Assembly (NCBI GenBank): GCA_964482225.1
Contig: CAYZWT010000007.1
Location: forward strand, 74,531-138,530
DNA: 64,000 bases
Direction of reading: 5' to 3'
DNA from: UBA1429 sp964482225
GTDB taxonomy: Bacteria; Chloroflexota; Anaerolineae; UBA1429
The notes beneath the pieces are model-generated. The model searched no databases, was not told the DNA's origin, and saw only the letters and a program-made list of their open reading frames with translations. Made by a program: the position numbers and the translations under genes. Positions within the stretch are counted from its first letter, which is position 1. Each line of letters starts with the position of its first letter. Below, in pieces: positions 23,408 to 31,158 of this stretch.

Positions 23408-24739
23408 TTACTCTCCCACTCCAATCCTTAGCAGCCGGTCGTCGTCCGCGGCCGGGTTGCCGCGCCCGTCACGGTTGCTGGTGGTCAGGTAGAGATAGCC
23501 GTCGGGGCCCATGAGCGCCTCGCGGATGCGGCCATAGGCGCCGCTGTAGAGGGCCTCGTCCTGGTCGAGTTGGCCCAGATCGTCGCCGCTCAGGACCACG
23601 CGGCGCAGGTGTTGGCCCCGCAGCGCGCCAAAGAACAGGTCGCCCTGCCAGTCCGCCAGGGGGCCACCGTCGTAAAAGGCCAAGCCCGCCGGGGCCCAGG
23701 TATCCCTGCCGCTGCTGGAGACCGGCGCAACAAGATCATGGGCGGCGGCCTGGGCCGCGTCCACCACATCGGTCCCGGAGACGTAAGGCCAGCCATAGTT
23801 GCCGCCGGGGACGATGCGGTTCAGCTCGTCGCGGCAGCACAGGCCAAACTCGCCGCTGGGGCCGTGCTCCACGGCAAAGAGCACGCCGGTTTCGGGCTGG
23901 AAGGCCAGCCCCTGGGGGTTGCGGTGTCCCAGCGAATAGACCGGCGAGCCGGGAAACGGGTTGTCCTCGGGGATGCTGCCATCCAGGTTGATGCGCAGGA
24001 TCTTGCCCGCCAGCGAGTCGAGATCCTGGGCCAGTTGGGGCACCAGGGCGTCGCCCGTGCCCGCATAGAGCTTGCCATCGGGGCCGATGGCCAGACGCCC
24101 GCCATTGTGGAACCGGGCGCCGGGGATGGCATCCACCAGCGCGACCTCGTCCACCAGGCCCGCGCCGGTCAGGGTAAAGCGCGAGACGCGGTTGCGAATC
24201 TGGCCGCCCTCGCTGTAGGTGTACATGAGATAGAGCCGGCCATTGTCGGCAAAGGCGGGGTCCAGGGCCAGGCCCATCAGGCCGCCCTCACCGATGGCCT
24301 CCACCGGCACAACAGCCAGGGGCTCAGCGCGCAGCTCGCCGTTCTCGATCACGCGCAGGCGCCCGGCCCGCTCGGTGATGAAAATGCGCCCGTCAGGGGC
24401 GAACGCCACGGCCCAGGGGATCGAGAGGCCGGCAGCCACCACCTCTACCTGGGGGGTGGCGGGCTCCGGCGGGGCTGCATCGGTCGGCGATGGCGTGGGC
24501 GTGGCTGGCTGGGGGCTGGGTGTGGCCGTGGGCTCGTCCACCTGGGCGGTTGCCGTGGGCGCAGGTGTCGTGGGTATTGGCTCGGACGTGACGCTGGGCT
24601 GCGTGCTGACGCTCGCCGCAACAGCCGTCGTTTCGGCGTCCGTTGGCACAACGGCCGTTGTACCAACGTCGGTTGCCGGGCTACACCCGGCCAATGCCAG
24701 CAACGCGATCAATAGAATCAAGGGTATCCATCGAATCAT
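23408..24739 (-). CDS. PQQ-dependent sugar dehydrogenase-like lipoprotein (glucose/sorbosone dehydrogenase family)
   Basis: 443 residues. The signal ends with the lipobox LAGC (C19). A Thr/Pro-rich stalk follows to about residue 95. The rest is a six-bladed beta propeller of the soluble aldose dehydrogenase family: LSIPWAVAFAPDGRIFITERAG, EGGLMGLALDPAF, FHNGGRLAIGPDGKLYAGTGD, SLGHRNPQGLAF and GGNYGWPYVSG. The histidine in FHNGG and the arginine in GHRNPQG are typical PQQ-site residues. It would oxidise sugars outside the cell and pass electrons on. GGAGG lies before the ATG, and a near-consensus promoter with extended -10 lies at 24787-24816. Confidence 0.88.
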   Translation of the reverse strand: MIRWIPLILLIALLALAGCSPATDVGTTAVVPTDAETTAVAASVSTQPSVTSEPIPTTPAPTATAQVDEPTATPSPQPATPTPSPTDAAPPEPATPQVEVVAAGLSIPWAVAFAPDGRIFITERAGRLRVIENGELRAEPLAVVPVEAIGEGGLMGLALDPAFADNGRLYLMYTYSEGGQIRNRVSRFTLTGAGLVDEVALVDAIPGARFHNGGRLAIGPDGKLYAGTGDALVPQLAQDLDSLAGKILRINLDGSIPEDNPFPGSPVYSLGHRNPQGLAFQPETGVLFAVEHGPSGEFGLCCRDELNRIVPGGNYGWPYVSGTDVVDAAQAAAHDLVAPVSSSGRDTWAPAGLAFYDGGPLADWQGDLFFGALRGQHLRRVVLSGDDLGQLDQDEALYSGAYGRIREALMGPDGYLYLTTSNRDGRGNPAADDDRLLRIGVGE

Positions 24740-24786
24740 GAATGGCCTCCATGCGCCATACTATAGATAACAGATCAACTTTCTGC

Positions 24787-24816
24787 ATTATAGCACAGGG
24801 CAGGGCAGCATGTCAA
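24787..24816 (-). promoter_or_regulatory. Strong predicted promoter of the PQQ-type dehydrogenase gene
   Basis: On the minus strand TTGACA (24811-24816), an 18-base spacer ending in TGC, and TATAAT (24787-24792). The extended -10 word TGTGCTATAAT also occurs before xseA and before the lipoprotein gene at 26469. The -35 box overlaps the foot of the terminator hairpin of the upstream gene. Confidence 0.75.
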
Positions 24817-24843
24817 CGCCCCGAGCTTGAGGCTCGGGGCGTT
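24815..24843 (-). terminator. Intrinsic-terminator-like hairpin after the repeat-domain lipoprotein gene
   Basis: A perfect 12-bp stem, AACGCCCCGAGC (24815-24826) with its complement at 24832-24843, and a 5-base loop. It lies 25 bases after the stop of the minus-strand gene ending at 24868. No T run follows on that strand. The next promoter begins inside its far arm. Confidence 0.6.
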
Positions 24844-24867
24844 GGTTCCCACGGGGAGGATCTGGCT

Positions 24868-26469
24868 TTAGCGGTAGAACCGCCAGGAGGCGGCAATGTC
24901 CTCCCACAGCTCCTCGGCATAGGCCGTCTGCCGGGCATAGCCCCGATCTATGGGCGTCAGGGTCAACAGAAAGTAGCTCTCGCCATCGGAGACCAGGGCC
25001 TGGCGCCCTACCATGCGCCCCGGGATCCCATCGGCCACCAACACGGGCGCGTCGCCGAACTGGGCCTCGCTGCGGGTCAGCCGGATGCCCCGGCTTGTCA
25101 GCGTCCCCCACTGCTCCTCGGCCAGCGTCTCCAGGTCGCGCCCGTTGACGGGGCCCATCTGCTCGATCAGCAGCGACACGATGCGCGCCTCGGGGAGGTC
25201 GCTGCGCTCCATAGCGGTGATGAGCAGCGCCCCCGGCGCCAGGATGCGCCCGGTATAGATCTCTGGGTAGGCCAGGCAGTAGCCGTCGGCGATATTGATC
25301 AACTGCCGTTGGCCCTCTTGCGGCGCAGGGCACACGTCCGAGCCCTCGGCTGCGACGATCATGCTCTCATCCAGCGCCAGCTCCTGGGTCAGCCCGTGGA
25401 TCTCGACCGTGTACTCGCCAAGCGCCAGCCCACGGGTATCCAGGCGCACCGTCTCGCGATAGGGCACCAGGGCCAGGGTGCAGATGGCGTCTCTGGGCCG
25501 CTCGGTATAGACGATGAACTGGATCGTGCGCCCCTGCACCACCTGCACGATCTCGCTCAGGCGGGTGCAGCCATCGGCCATGTGCCCCTGGATCACGACG
25601 TTGATCTGCACCGGATACGATTCCAGGAAGAGGATATCGAACCCCTCGACGACGCCCTGGCGCACGGGCAGATTGCCCTGGCGAATCGCTGCGCGGCCCG
25701 GCTCGGGTGGGGCCGTCGCCTCTTCCGAGAGGTTCAGCGTCGTGGTCACACCCTGCACGTCCACAGTGTATTCACCCGGCTCCAGACCGGCCACATCCAG
25801 CGGCATGGTGTGGGCAAAGGGCACCAGCGCCTCGGTGCACAGGGCGTCCTGCGGGCGCACCGTATAGACCGTGACCACAATGCGCCCCTGCTCCACCGTC
25901 TGCACCACTGAATCCAGCTCGGTGCAGCCATCGCGGAACTGTCCCTCGATCTCTAGCCTATAGGGCGCATCGGGCGAGACGCGCACGGCGTCGATCAGCG
26001 CGTCTTGGGCCACGACCATCTCCTCATCCTGGGGCTCCTCTGCGGCCCCAAGCTGCAGCGTGGCCGTCGCGCCCTGTACGTCCACGGTATACGCGCCCAG
26101 GGCCAGGCCCGCCACATCCAGCGCCAAGGTGTGGGTAAAGGGCACCAGCGCCTGGGTGCAGAACGCTTCGGGGTCGCGCAGGGTGTATACCGACACGACG
26201 ATGCGATCCCCCTCGACCGCCTGGGTCACCGCATCCAGCTCGGTGCAACCATCGCGGAACTGGCCCTCGATCTCCAGGGTGTAGGGCGGCTCAGGCGACA
26301 GGCGCACGGCGTCAATCAGCGCATCCTGGGCGCGTCCGGCCCCGTTGCCCGTCGGCGTATCTGGCGTCTCAAAGCCCGGGACGGGCGTGGGCTCGACCGG
26401 CAGCGCGCAGGCGGCCAACACCAGCAAGAGCGCCCCCATGCATAGCGATATCCATATTCGGCTTGTCAT
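24868..26469 (-). CDS. Unknown lipoprotein with three tandem cysteine-paired repeats
   Basis: 533 residues, no family recognised. The signal ends in VLAAC (C21), so it is a lipoprotein. Three repeats of about 95 residues follow (about 48-141, 155-247, 268-364). Each has EGQFRDGCTEL or GHMADGCTRL, a V-x-V-Y-T strand, then C-T-x-A-L-V-P and a closing LGxYTVxxxG strand. The cysteine pairs C75/C104, C182/C211 and C301/C330 are all 29 residues apart, which suggests one disulfide per domain and a beta-sandwich fold. Residues about 385-533 form a separate domain (SDVCPAPQEGQ, DGYCLAYPEIY). ATG 26469 was chosen because the frame upstream has only TTG; a -10 box TATAAT lies at 26513-26518. Co-location with an extracellular dehydrogenase suggests a surface role. 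Confidence 0.75.
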   Translation of the reverse strand: MTSRIWISLCMGALLLVLAACALPVEPTPVPGFETPDTPTGNGAGRAQDALIDAVRLSPEPPYTLEIEGQFRDGCTELDAVTQAVEGDRIVVSVYTLRDPEAFCTQALVPFTHTLALDVAGLALGAYTVDVQGATATLQLGAAEEPQDEEMVVAQDALIDAVRVSPDAPYRLEIEGQFRDGCTELDSVVQTVEQGRIVVTVYTVRPQDALCTEALVPFAHTMPLDVAGLEPGEYTVDVQGVTTTLNLSEEATAPPEPGRAAIRQGNLPVRQGVVEGFDILFLESYPVQINVVIQGHMADGCTRLSEIVQVVQGRTIQFIVYTERPRDAICTLALVPYRETVRLDTRGLALGEYTVEIHGLTQELALDESMIVAAEGSDVCPAPQEGQRQLINIADGYCLAYPEIYTGRILAPGALLITAMERSDLPEARIVSLLIEQMGPVNGRDLETLAEEQWGTLTSRGIRLTRSEAQFGDAPVLVADGIPGRMVGRQALVSDGESYFLLTLTPIDRGYARQTAYAEELWEDIAASWRFYR

Positions 26470-26512
26470 CTGCTCTTGGCCCCTTCCTATCCAGAACAAC
26501 CAGGCTTATCTG

Positions 26513-26518
26513 ATTATA
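26513..26518 (-). promoter_or_regulatory. Extended -10 box of the repeat-domain lipoprotein gene
   Basis: On the minus strand GCTGTGCTATAATCA, an extended -10 (TGC before TATAAT), about 44 bases before the ATG at 26469. No good -35 box is visible, as expected for extended -10 promoters. It lies directly after the ABC-F stop. Confidence 0.5.
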
Positions 26519-26526
26519 GCACAGCT

Positions 26527-28230
26527 CTATCTCTGTAGACGTCCCCGGGCGCGGCTCGGTTCCGATGTGGCGCCCGCTGCGCCCTCGCGGCGCAGGCGCT
26601 CGGCCTCATAGTCGGAATAGCCGCCTGCATAGCCGGCCAAGCCCCCCTCATCCAGCACCACCACGCGATCCACGATCCGATCCAACAGGTAACGATCGTG
26701 CGAGATCACCAGCACCGTGCCTTCAAAGCCCTCCAGCGCCTCTTCCAGCACCTCGGCGCTGGCGATGTCCAGGTTGTTGGTGGGCTCGTCCAGCAGCAAC
26801 AGATTCGCCCCCGAAAGCATCAAGAGCGCCATCTGCAAGCGCCCCTTTTCGCCGCCCGAAAGGGTCGCCACGGGCTTGCGAACCTGCTCGTAGGGAAAGA
26901 GAAAGCGCCCCAGGAAGGGGATGGCGGCATGCTCGGGCAGGTTGGCCTGCTTGATCACCGTCTCCACCAGCGAGAGGGCGGGGTCCAGGGACTCGTGCTG
27001 TTGGGCATAGTGGCCGATGCGCACGCTGGGGCCGATGCGGACCTCGCCCTCGGTGGGCGTCTCTTGGCCCAGGATCAGGCGCAGCAGCACCGACTTGCCC
27101 GCGCCGTTGGGGCCGATCACCCCCACGCGCTCGCCATGCCAGAGCAGCAGGTTCAGCCCGGCCAACACCAGGTCCTCGCCGCCGGCGGGGTTCGCAAAGC
27201 TCTTCCAGAGGTCGCTGATCTCGAGCACCTTTTCGCTGCCGCGCCAGCCCGCCAGTTCCAGGCCCATGCGTCGCCGCTCCAATACGGGCCGGTCAATGCG
27301 CTCCATGCGCTCCAACCGCTTGATGATGGCCTGTCCGCGCCGCGCAAACTTTTCGTTGTCAAAGACCTTGCCCCAGGTCATCAGGCGCTCGGCCGAGCGC
27401 TCCAGGCGGCGGATCTGGGCCTGCTGCGATTGGTAGTGCTGCTGCTGGCGGGCCAGGCGCTGGGCCTTGGCCACGGCGTACTCGGAATAGTTGCCCGGGT
27501 AGCTCGTGAGGCGCCCATCCTCTAGCTCGACCACCTCGTCCACCACCATATCCAGCAGGTAACGGTCGTGAGAGATCACCACCACGCCACCCTTGTAGCC
27601 CCGGATGTACTGCTCCAGGAACGCCTTGGCCTCCAGGTCCAGGTGGTTGTCGGGCTCGTCCAGCAGCAACAGGTCGGGCTGCACCACCATCAGCTTGGCC
27701 AATGCCAGGAGCTTGCCCTGCCCGCCGCTCAGGGCCTCGACCGGCAACGCGAAATCGCGCTCCTCAAAGCCCAGGGAGAGCAGCGTGCTGCGCAGGCGGC
27801 TCTGGTAGGCGGGGCCGCCCAGGGCCTCGTATTCGGCCAGCAATGCCTCCTGGGCGGCCAGGGCGCGGGCCAGGCGCGCCTCGTTGCCATAGACATCCGG
27901 GTCGCCCAGGCGGGCCTCGATCTGGTGCAGCCGCGCCTCGGTCTCGCCCAGGGCTGCCGAGGCGGTCAGCGCCTCGGCCCAGACCGAATGGCCGGGGCCA
28001 AAGGTGGGCTCTTGGGGCAACAGGCCGATGGTGAGGCCCCTGGCGCGCACCACACCGCCCGCATCGGGGGTCAGCCTGCCCATCATCAGGTGGAGCAGGG
28101 TGCTCTTGCCGCTGCCGTTGGGGCCGATCAGGCCCACCACCCGATCATCGTGGATCTCCCAGGAGAGATCGGCAAAGACGGGCGCACCGGAATAGGTAAG
28201 GGTGACGCGATCCAGACGCAGGGCGATCAT
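26527..28230 (-). CDS. ABC-F family ATPase (ribosome-associated)
   Basis: 567 residues, two ABC domains and no membrane segment. First domain: Walker A GPNGSGKST (about 36-44), signature LSGGQGKL, Walker B LLLLDEPDNHLD. Second domain: GPNGAGKSV, LSGGEKGRL, LLLLDEPTNNLD. The charged helical linker between them (about 240-320, many Arg and Gln) is the region that enters the ribosome in this family. ABC-F proteins adjust translation or protect ribosomes from antibiotics; the linker alone does not tell which. The C-terminal tail is Arg-rich. ATG 28230 begins MIALRLDRVTLTY, the normal family start. Confidence 0.9.
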   Translation of the reverse strand: MIALRLDRVTLTYSGAPVFADLSWEIHDDRVVGLIGPNGSGKSTLLHLMMGRLTPDAGGVVRARGLTIGLLPQEPTFGPGHSVWAEALTASAALGETEARLHQIEARLGDPDVYGNEARLARALAAQEALLAEYEALGGPAYQSRLRSTLLSLGFEERDFALPVEALSGGQGKLLALAKLMVVQPDLLLLDEPDNHLDLEAKAFLEQYIRGYKGGVVVISHDRYLLDMVVDEVVELEDGRLTSYPGNYSEYAVAKAQRLARQQQHYQSQQAQIRRLERSAERLMTWGKVFDNEKFARRGQAIIKRLERMERIDRPVLERRRMGLELAGWRGSEKVLEISDLWKSFANPAGGEDLVLAGLNLLLWHGERVGVIGPNGAGKSVLLRLILGQETPTEGEVRIGPSVRIGHYAQQHESLDPALSLVETVIKQANLPEHAAIPFLGRFLFPYEQVRKPVATLSGGEKGRLQMALLMLSGANLLLLDEPTNNLDIASAEVLEEALEGFEGTVLVISHDRYLLDRIVDRVVVLDEGGLAGYAGGYSDYEAERLRREGAAGATSEPSRARGRLQR

Positions 28231-28260
28231 GGGCTTGATACCTCAAAACTGACTCGGACA

Positions 28261-28299
28261 TTCTCGCGCAGAGAGCGCCAAGCCGCCAAGCCGGAGAGA
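28261..28299. repeat. Dispersed GCAGAG-type repeat, copy 3
   Basis: TTCTCGCGCAGAGAGCGCCA followed by AGCCGCCAAGCCGGAGAGA, clearly related to copies at 8549 and 11684. It lies just upstream of the ABC-F gene. The rest of the gap to 28411 shows small stems (CGCTCGGAAGCG) and no gene. Confidence 0.6.
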
Positions 28300-28411
28300 A
28301 AACCGGTTCGGGCCTCCCCTCTGCGCCTGACGCTCGGAAGCGTGACGAGAGACTCCGGCAAGCGACAAGGACCCACTCTCATCCCTTGTGGTGTGCTATG
28401 CGCATGTCCAT

Positions 28412-28972
28412 CTATTCGTACTTGGCGTTCTTGTGCCTGGCGCGGCGCTTGCGCGGCTCGTACTGCTCCCAGTGGACGCGGCGCTCCTCATAGCGATCGC
28501 TGGGCGGCTTGGTCTCGGCAGGATAGCCCACATAGACCAGCGCCAGGGGCGTCACCTCCTCGGGCAGGGCCAGAATCTGGCGCACCGGCGCGATCACGCT
28601 GGGCAGCGGGTAGACGCCGATCCAGACGGCGCCCAGGCCCAGGCCCGTGGCCGCGATCAGGATGTTTTGCGTGGCGGCGCTGCAATCCTGCACCCAATAG
28701 AACTTTTTTGACACCGAGCTATGGGCGATTTCCGGGTTGCCGCATACGGCGATGGCTGCCGGCGCGTTATAGCGCGCGAACAGGAGCTTGTCCCGCAGGC
28801 GATCCATGATCTCGGGCTGGGTGACTATGACAAACTCCCAGGGCTGGCTGTTGCAGGCCGAGGGCGCGGCCATGGCCGCTGCCAACAACTGCCGCAGCAG
28901 CTCGGGCTCTACAGGGCGATCCTCAAAGGCGCGGATGCTGCGCCGCGCCCGCAGCAGGTCAATGATCTCCAT
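28412..28972 (-). CDS. Nitroreductase family FMN enzyme 1
   Basis: 186 residues. The nitroreductase pattern is MEIIDLLRARRSIRAF at the start (FMN phosphate contacts by RRS), AAPSACNSQPWEF, DCSAATQNILIAA and GLGAVWIGVYP. Such homodimers use FMN and NAD(P)H to reduce quinones, nitro groups or similar compounds. A basic tail (PRKRRARHKN) is absent from the paralogue at 38081. The ATG at 28972 is the likely start; a GTG two codons earlier is closer to AAAGGA. The paralogue is about half identical by eye. Confidence 0.88.
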   Translation of the reverse strand: MEIIDLLRARRSIRAFEDRPVEPELLRQLLAAAMAAPSACNSQPWEFVIVTQPEIMDRLRDKLLFARYNAPAAIAVCGNPEIAHSSVSKKFYWVQDCSAATQNILIAATGLGLGAVWIGVYPLPSVIAPVRQILALPEEVTPLALVYVGYPAETKPPSDRYEERRVHWEQYEPRKRRARHKNAKYE

Positions 28973-29056
28973 ACGCACATGGTCCTTTCCAGATGCCAGG
29001 CTCTGCAAGCATAGCGCTTTTTGACCGTCCCACCAAATGGTGGGCGCCCGATTCGG

Positions 29057-29086
29057 TTGACGGCCCTGGCGCGCCTGTGTTATAAC
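29057..29086 (+). promoter_or_regulatory. Predicted promoter of the ThuA-like gene
   Basis: TTGACG (29057-29062), an 18-base spacer, TATAAC (29081-29086). The start would be near 29094, about 40 bases before the ATG at 29133. Confidence 0.6.
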
Positions 29087-29132
29087 CAACCCGGATGGGT
29101 TGTCGAACCGGTTCAAAGGAGAAAATGGCACC

Positions 29133-29774
29133 ATGAAGAAAGCGTTGATCATTCAGGGCGGTTGGCAAGGTCACGAGCCCCAGCAGGTATCCGACATTAT
29201 GGCCAAGGCGCTGCGCGAGCACGGCGTCGAGGTCGAGATCGTGGATACCCTCGATGTGCTGACCCAGCGCGACCTGACCGAGCTGGACCTGATCGTGATG
29301 GAATGGACCATGGGGCGCATCGAGCGCGAGCAACTCCAGGCCCTGTTGGAGGCCGTCGAGGGCGGCGTGGGCATTGGCGGCTTGCACGGCGGCATGGGCG
29401 ACTCGTTCCGCGAGGCCACCCCGTACCAGTTCATGGTGGGCGGCCAGTGGGTGGCGCACCCGGGCAACGATGGCATTGACTATGACGTGCACATCATTGA
29501 CCGGGACCATCCCATCACCGAGGGCGTGAACGACTTTCACGCCAAGTCCGAGCACTATTACATGCACGTGGATCCGGGCGTCCGTGTGCTGGCCACCACG
29601 CCCTTTGGCTCGGTGCAGATGCCCGTAGCCTGGACCAAGATGTGGGGCAAGGGCCGCGTGTACTATTGCTCCATGGGCCATGTGGCCCAGGTGTTCGACC
29701 AGGACCCCAACATCTTGAAGCTGGTGACCCGGGGGCTGCTCTGGGCCGCCCACGCCCTGGAAGGCGCCGACTAG
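29133..29774 (+). CDS. ThuA-like domain protein
   Basis: 213 residues, a single ThuA-like (trehalose-utilisation, glutamine-amidotransferase-like fold) domain. Visible landmarks are KKALIIQGGWQGHEPQQV at the start, GVGIGGLHGGMGDSF, the IDRDHPITEGV segment, KSEHYYMHVD and MPVAWTKMWGKGRVYYCSMGH. Proteins of this group are often next to Gfo/Idh/MocA oxidoreductases and are thought to handle sugars, but no reaction is firmly known. AAAGGAG lies 11 bases before the ATG at 29133. A 17-bp perfect stem follows the gene. Confidence 0.85.
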   Translation: MKKALIIQGGWQGHEPQQVSDIMAKALREHGVEVEIVDTLDVLTQRDLTELDLIVMEWTMGRIEREQLQALLEAVEGGVGIGGLHGGMGDSFREATPYQFMVGGQWVAHPGNDGIDYDVHIIDRDHPITEGVNDFHAKSEHYYMHVDPGVRVLATTPFGSVQMPVAWTKMWGKGRVYYCSMGHVAQVFDQDPNILKLVTRGLLWAAHALEGAD

Positions 29775-29788
29775 GGTTGCAGTGCGCC

Positions 29789-29833
29789 CTCGGCGAACTC
29801 GGCCAACCTTCGACCGTGGCCGAGTTCGCCGAG
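29789..29833 (+). terminator. Long perfect hairpin after the ThuA-like gene
   Basis: CTCGGCGAACTCGGCCA (29789-29805) pairs perfectly with 29817-29833 around an 11-base loop. It lies 15 bases after the stop. There is no T run, so termination could be factor-assisted, or the hairpin may protect the transcript end. Confidence 0.6.
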
Positions 29834-29867
29834 CCCCAGGTGTTGCGCTTATCGGGAGCCAGGGTTC

Positions 29868-30458
29868 ATGGCGGGTTTCTTGCGGGCCTGGTTGGCGGGC
29901 TATTCTAGCCCCGGGCGTTTCGCGGAAGCGCTGGAGGCCAAGTCCACGCCGCTCTGGGGCCTGTGCGCCGTGGGCTTGCGCGGCCTGTTGGATGCGCTCC
30001 TGGTGTACCTGCCCGTTGCCCTGCTGGGCCGTACGCCGCCGGAGCCCTCCTATCTCACGCTGTTGCCCACCGAGGGATACTATCTCACGCTGGTGTGGCT
30101 TGCGCCCCTGGTATTCCTGGCCCAATGGCTGCTGGGCGCCGCCGTGCTCCATATCGGCCTGCGGCTGAGCGGGCGGCCCAGCGACATGGACCGCATCCTC
30201 AACCTCACGGGCATGGCCAGCCTGGTGGTGGGCGCCGTCCTGATCCCCTGGGATTGGTTCTGGCTCCTGGTGGGCGGCGTAGACCAATACTTGCTGGGCG
30301 TCAGCCATTTGCTCATAGATATCTGGTGGTTCGTGCTGGTGGTGACGGGGCTGCGGCGCAGCCTGGGGATCGGCGCCGGGCGCGCCATTGCGCTCAGCGC
30401 CCTGGCCTTTGCGGCGGCGTTTCCCCTGGCCGTGCTGCTCATGCGCGCGCCGTTCTAG
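29868..30458 (+). CDS. Yip1-like integral membrane protein
   Basis: 196 residues with five predicted membrane helices. The opening GFLRAWLAGYSSPGRFAEAL resembles the short amphipathic lead of bacterial Yip1-domain proteins, and LLGAAVLHIGLRLSGR and LNLTGMASLV follow the same plan. Function in bacteria is unknown. The ATG at 29868 has GGGAGCCAGG upstream. It precedes a PH-domain membrane protein by 71 bases and may be in one transcript with it. Confidence 0.65.
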   Translation: MAGFLRAWLAGYSSPGRFAEALEAKSTPLWGLCAVGLRGLLDALLVYLPVALLGRTPPEPSYLTLLPTEGYYLTLVWLAPLVFLAQWLLGAAVLHIGLRLSGRPSDMDRILNLTGMASLVVGAVLIPWDWFWLLVGGVDQYLLGVSHLLIDIWWFVLVVTGLRRSLGIGAGRAIALSALAFAAAFPLAVLLMRAPF

Positions 30459-30529
30459 CGCGCAACCTGGGCGCCAGCGCGCCCGTATAGCCATTGCCAG
30501 CCCGCGTTGTTTGTGGAAAGGAGCTCGCC

Positions 30530-31141
30530 ATGTCTGAGCATACCGAACTGCGCCCCAGCCCCAAGTATCAGGTGCAACTCTGGGCGACCATCGCCTGCGT
30601 GTTCGTGTTCCTGATCCTACCCTTTATCCTGCTGGGCCTTGCCCCTGGCCTGGGCTGGCTCTATGTGCTGCTCTTTATGCTGGCCAATGTGCTCTGGCTC
30701 GCGCCCGCCATCATCCTGGTGCCGGTGTACTATCGCTCCGTCCATTATCGCCTCACCGAGCGCGACCTGGTGGTGCGGCGCGGCATCCTGATCCGCGCCG
30801 AGGACGTGGTGCCCTATACCATGATCACCAACATCGCCGTGCGGCGCGGCCCCATCGAGCGGCTGCTGGGCTTGGCCACGCTGCACGTGCATACGGCGGG
30901 TTATAGCCAGCAGGCCGGCGCCGAGGCCAAGATCGTGGGCATGCAAGAGTGGGATACGGTACATGCGCAGCTCCTGGGGCTGATCCACCGCCATCAGAGC
31001 CAGGAGGGCGCGGCGGCGCCTCTGCTCGCCGAGGCAGGCGCGACGGCGGAGTTGGGCGCAACGGCGCCCGCGCTGCTGGGCGAGATCCTGGCCGAGTTGC
31101 GCCAGCTCCGCGTCGAACTGCGCGACGAGGACCGTTCGTAG
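30530..31141 (+). CDS. Bacterial PH-domain membrane protein (YdbS-like)
   Basis: 203 residues. Two membrane helices (about 18-40 and 44-66) lead into a bacterial PH domain: YRSVHYRLTERDLVVRRGIL, VVPYTMITNIAVRRGPIERL and LGLATLHVHTAG. This is the YdbS/YdbT (bPH2) pattern, whose role is unknown though some relatives protect against membrane-active agents. A charged C-terminal tail follows. GGAAAGGAG lies before the ATG at 30530. It converges on the cysteine desulfurase gene with 17 bases between stops. Confidence 0.85.
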   Translation: MSEHTELRPSPKYQVQLWATIACVFVFLILPFILLGLAPGLGWLYVLLFMLANVLWLAPAIILVPVYYRSVHYRLTERDLVVRRGILIRAEDVVPYTMITNIAVRRGPIERLLGLATLHVHTAGYSQQAGAEAKIVGMQEWDTVHAQLLGLIHRHQSQEGAAAPLLAEAGATAELGATAPALLGEILAELRQLRVELRDEDRS

Positions 31142-31158
31142 GATTCGCCCCCCCGGCG

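Noticed and set aside
28412..28972. Treating the two nitroreductases as a recent duplication
   Set aside because: They differ in about half of the residues by eye and lie 9 kb apart in different neighbourhoods, so they are older paralogues.
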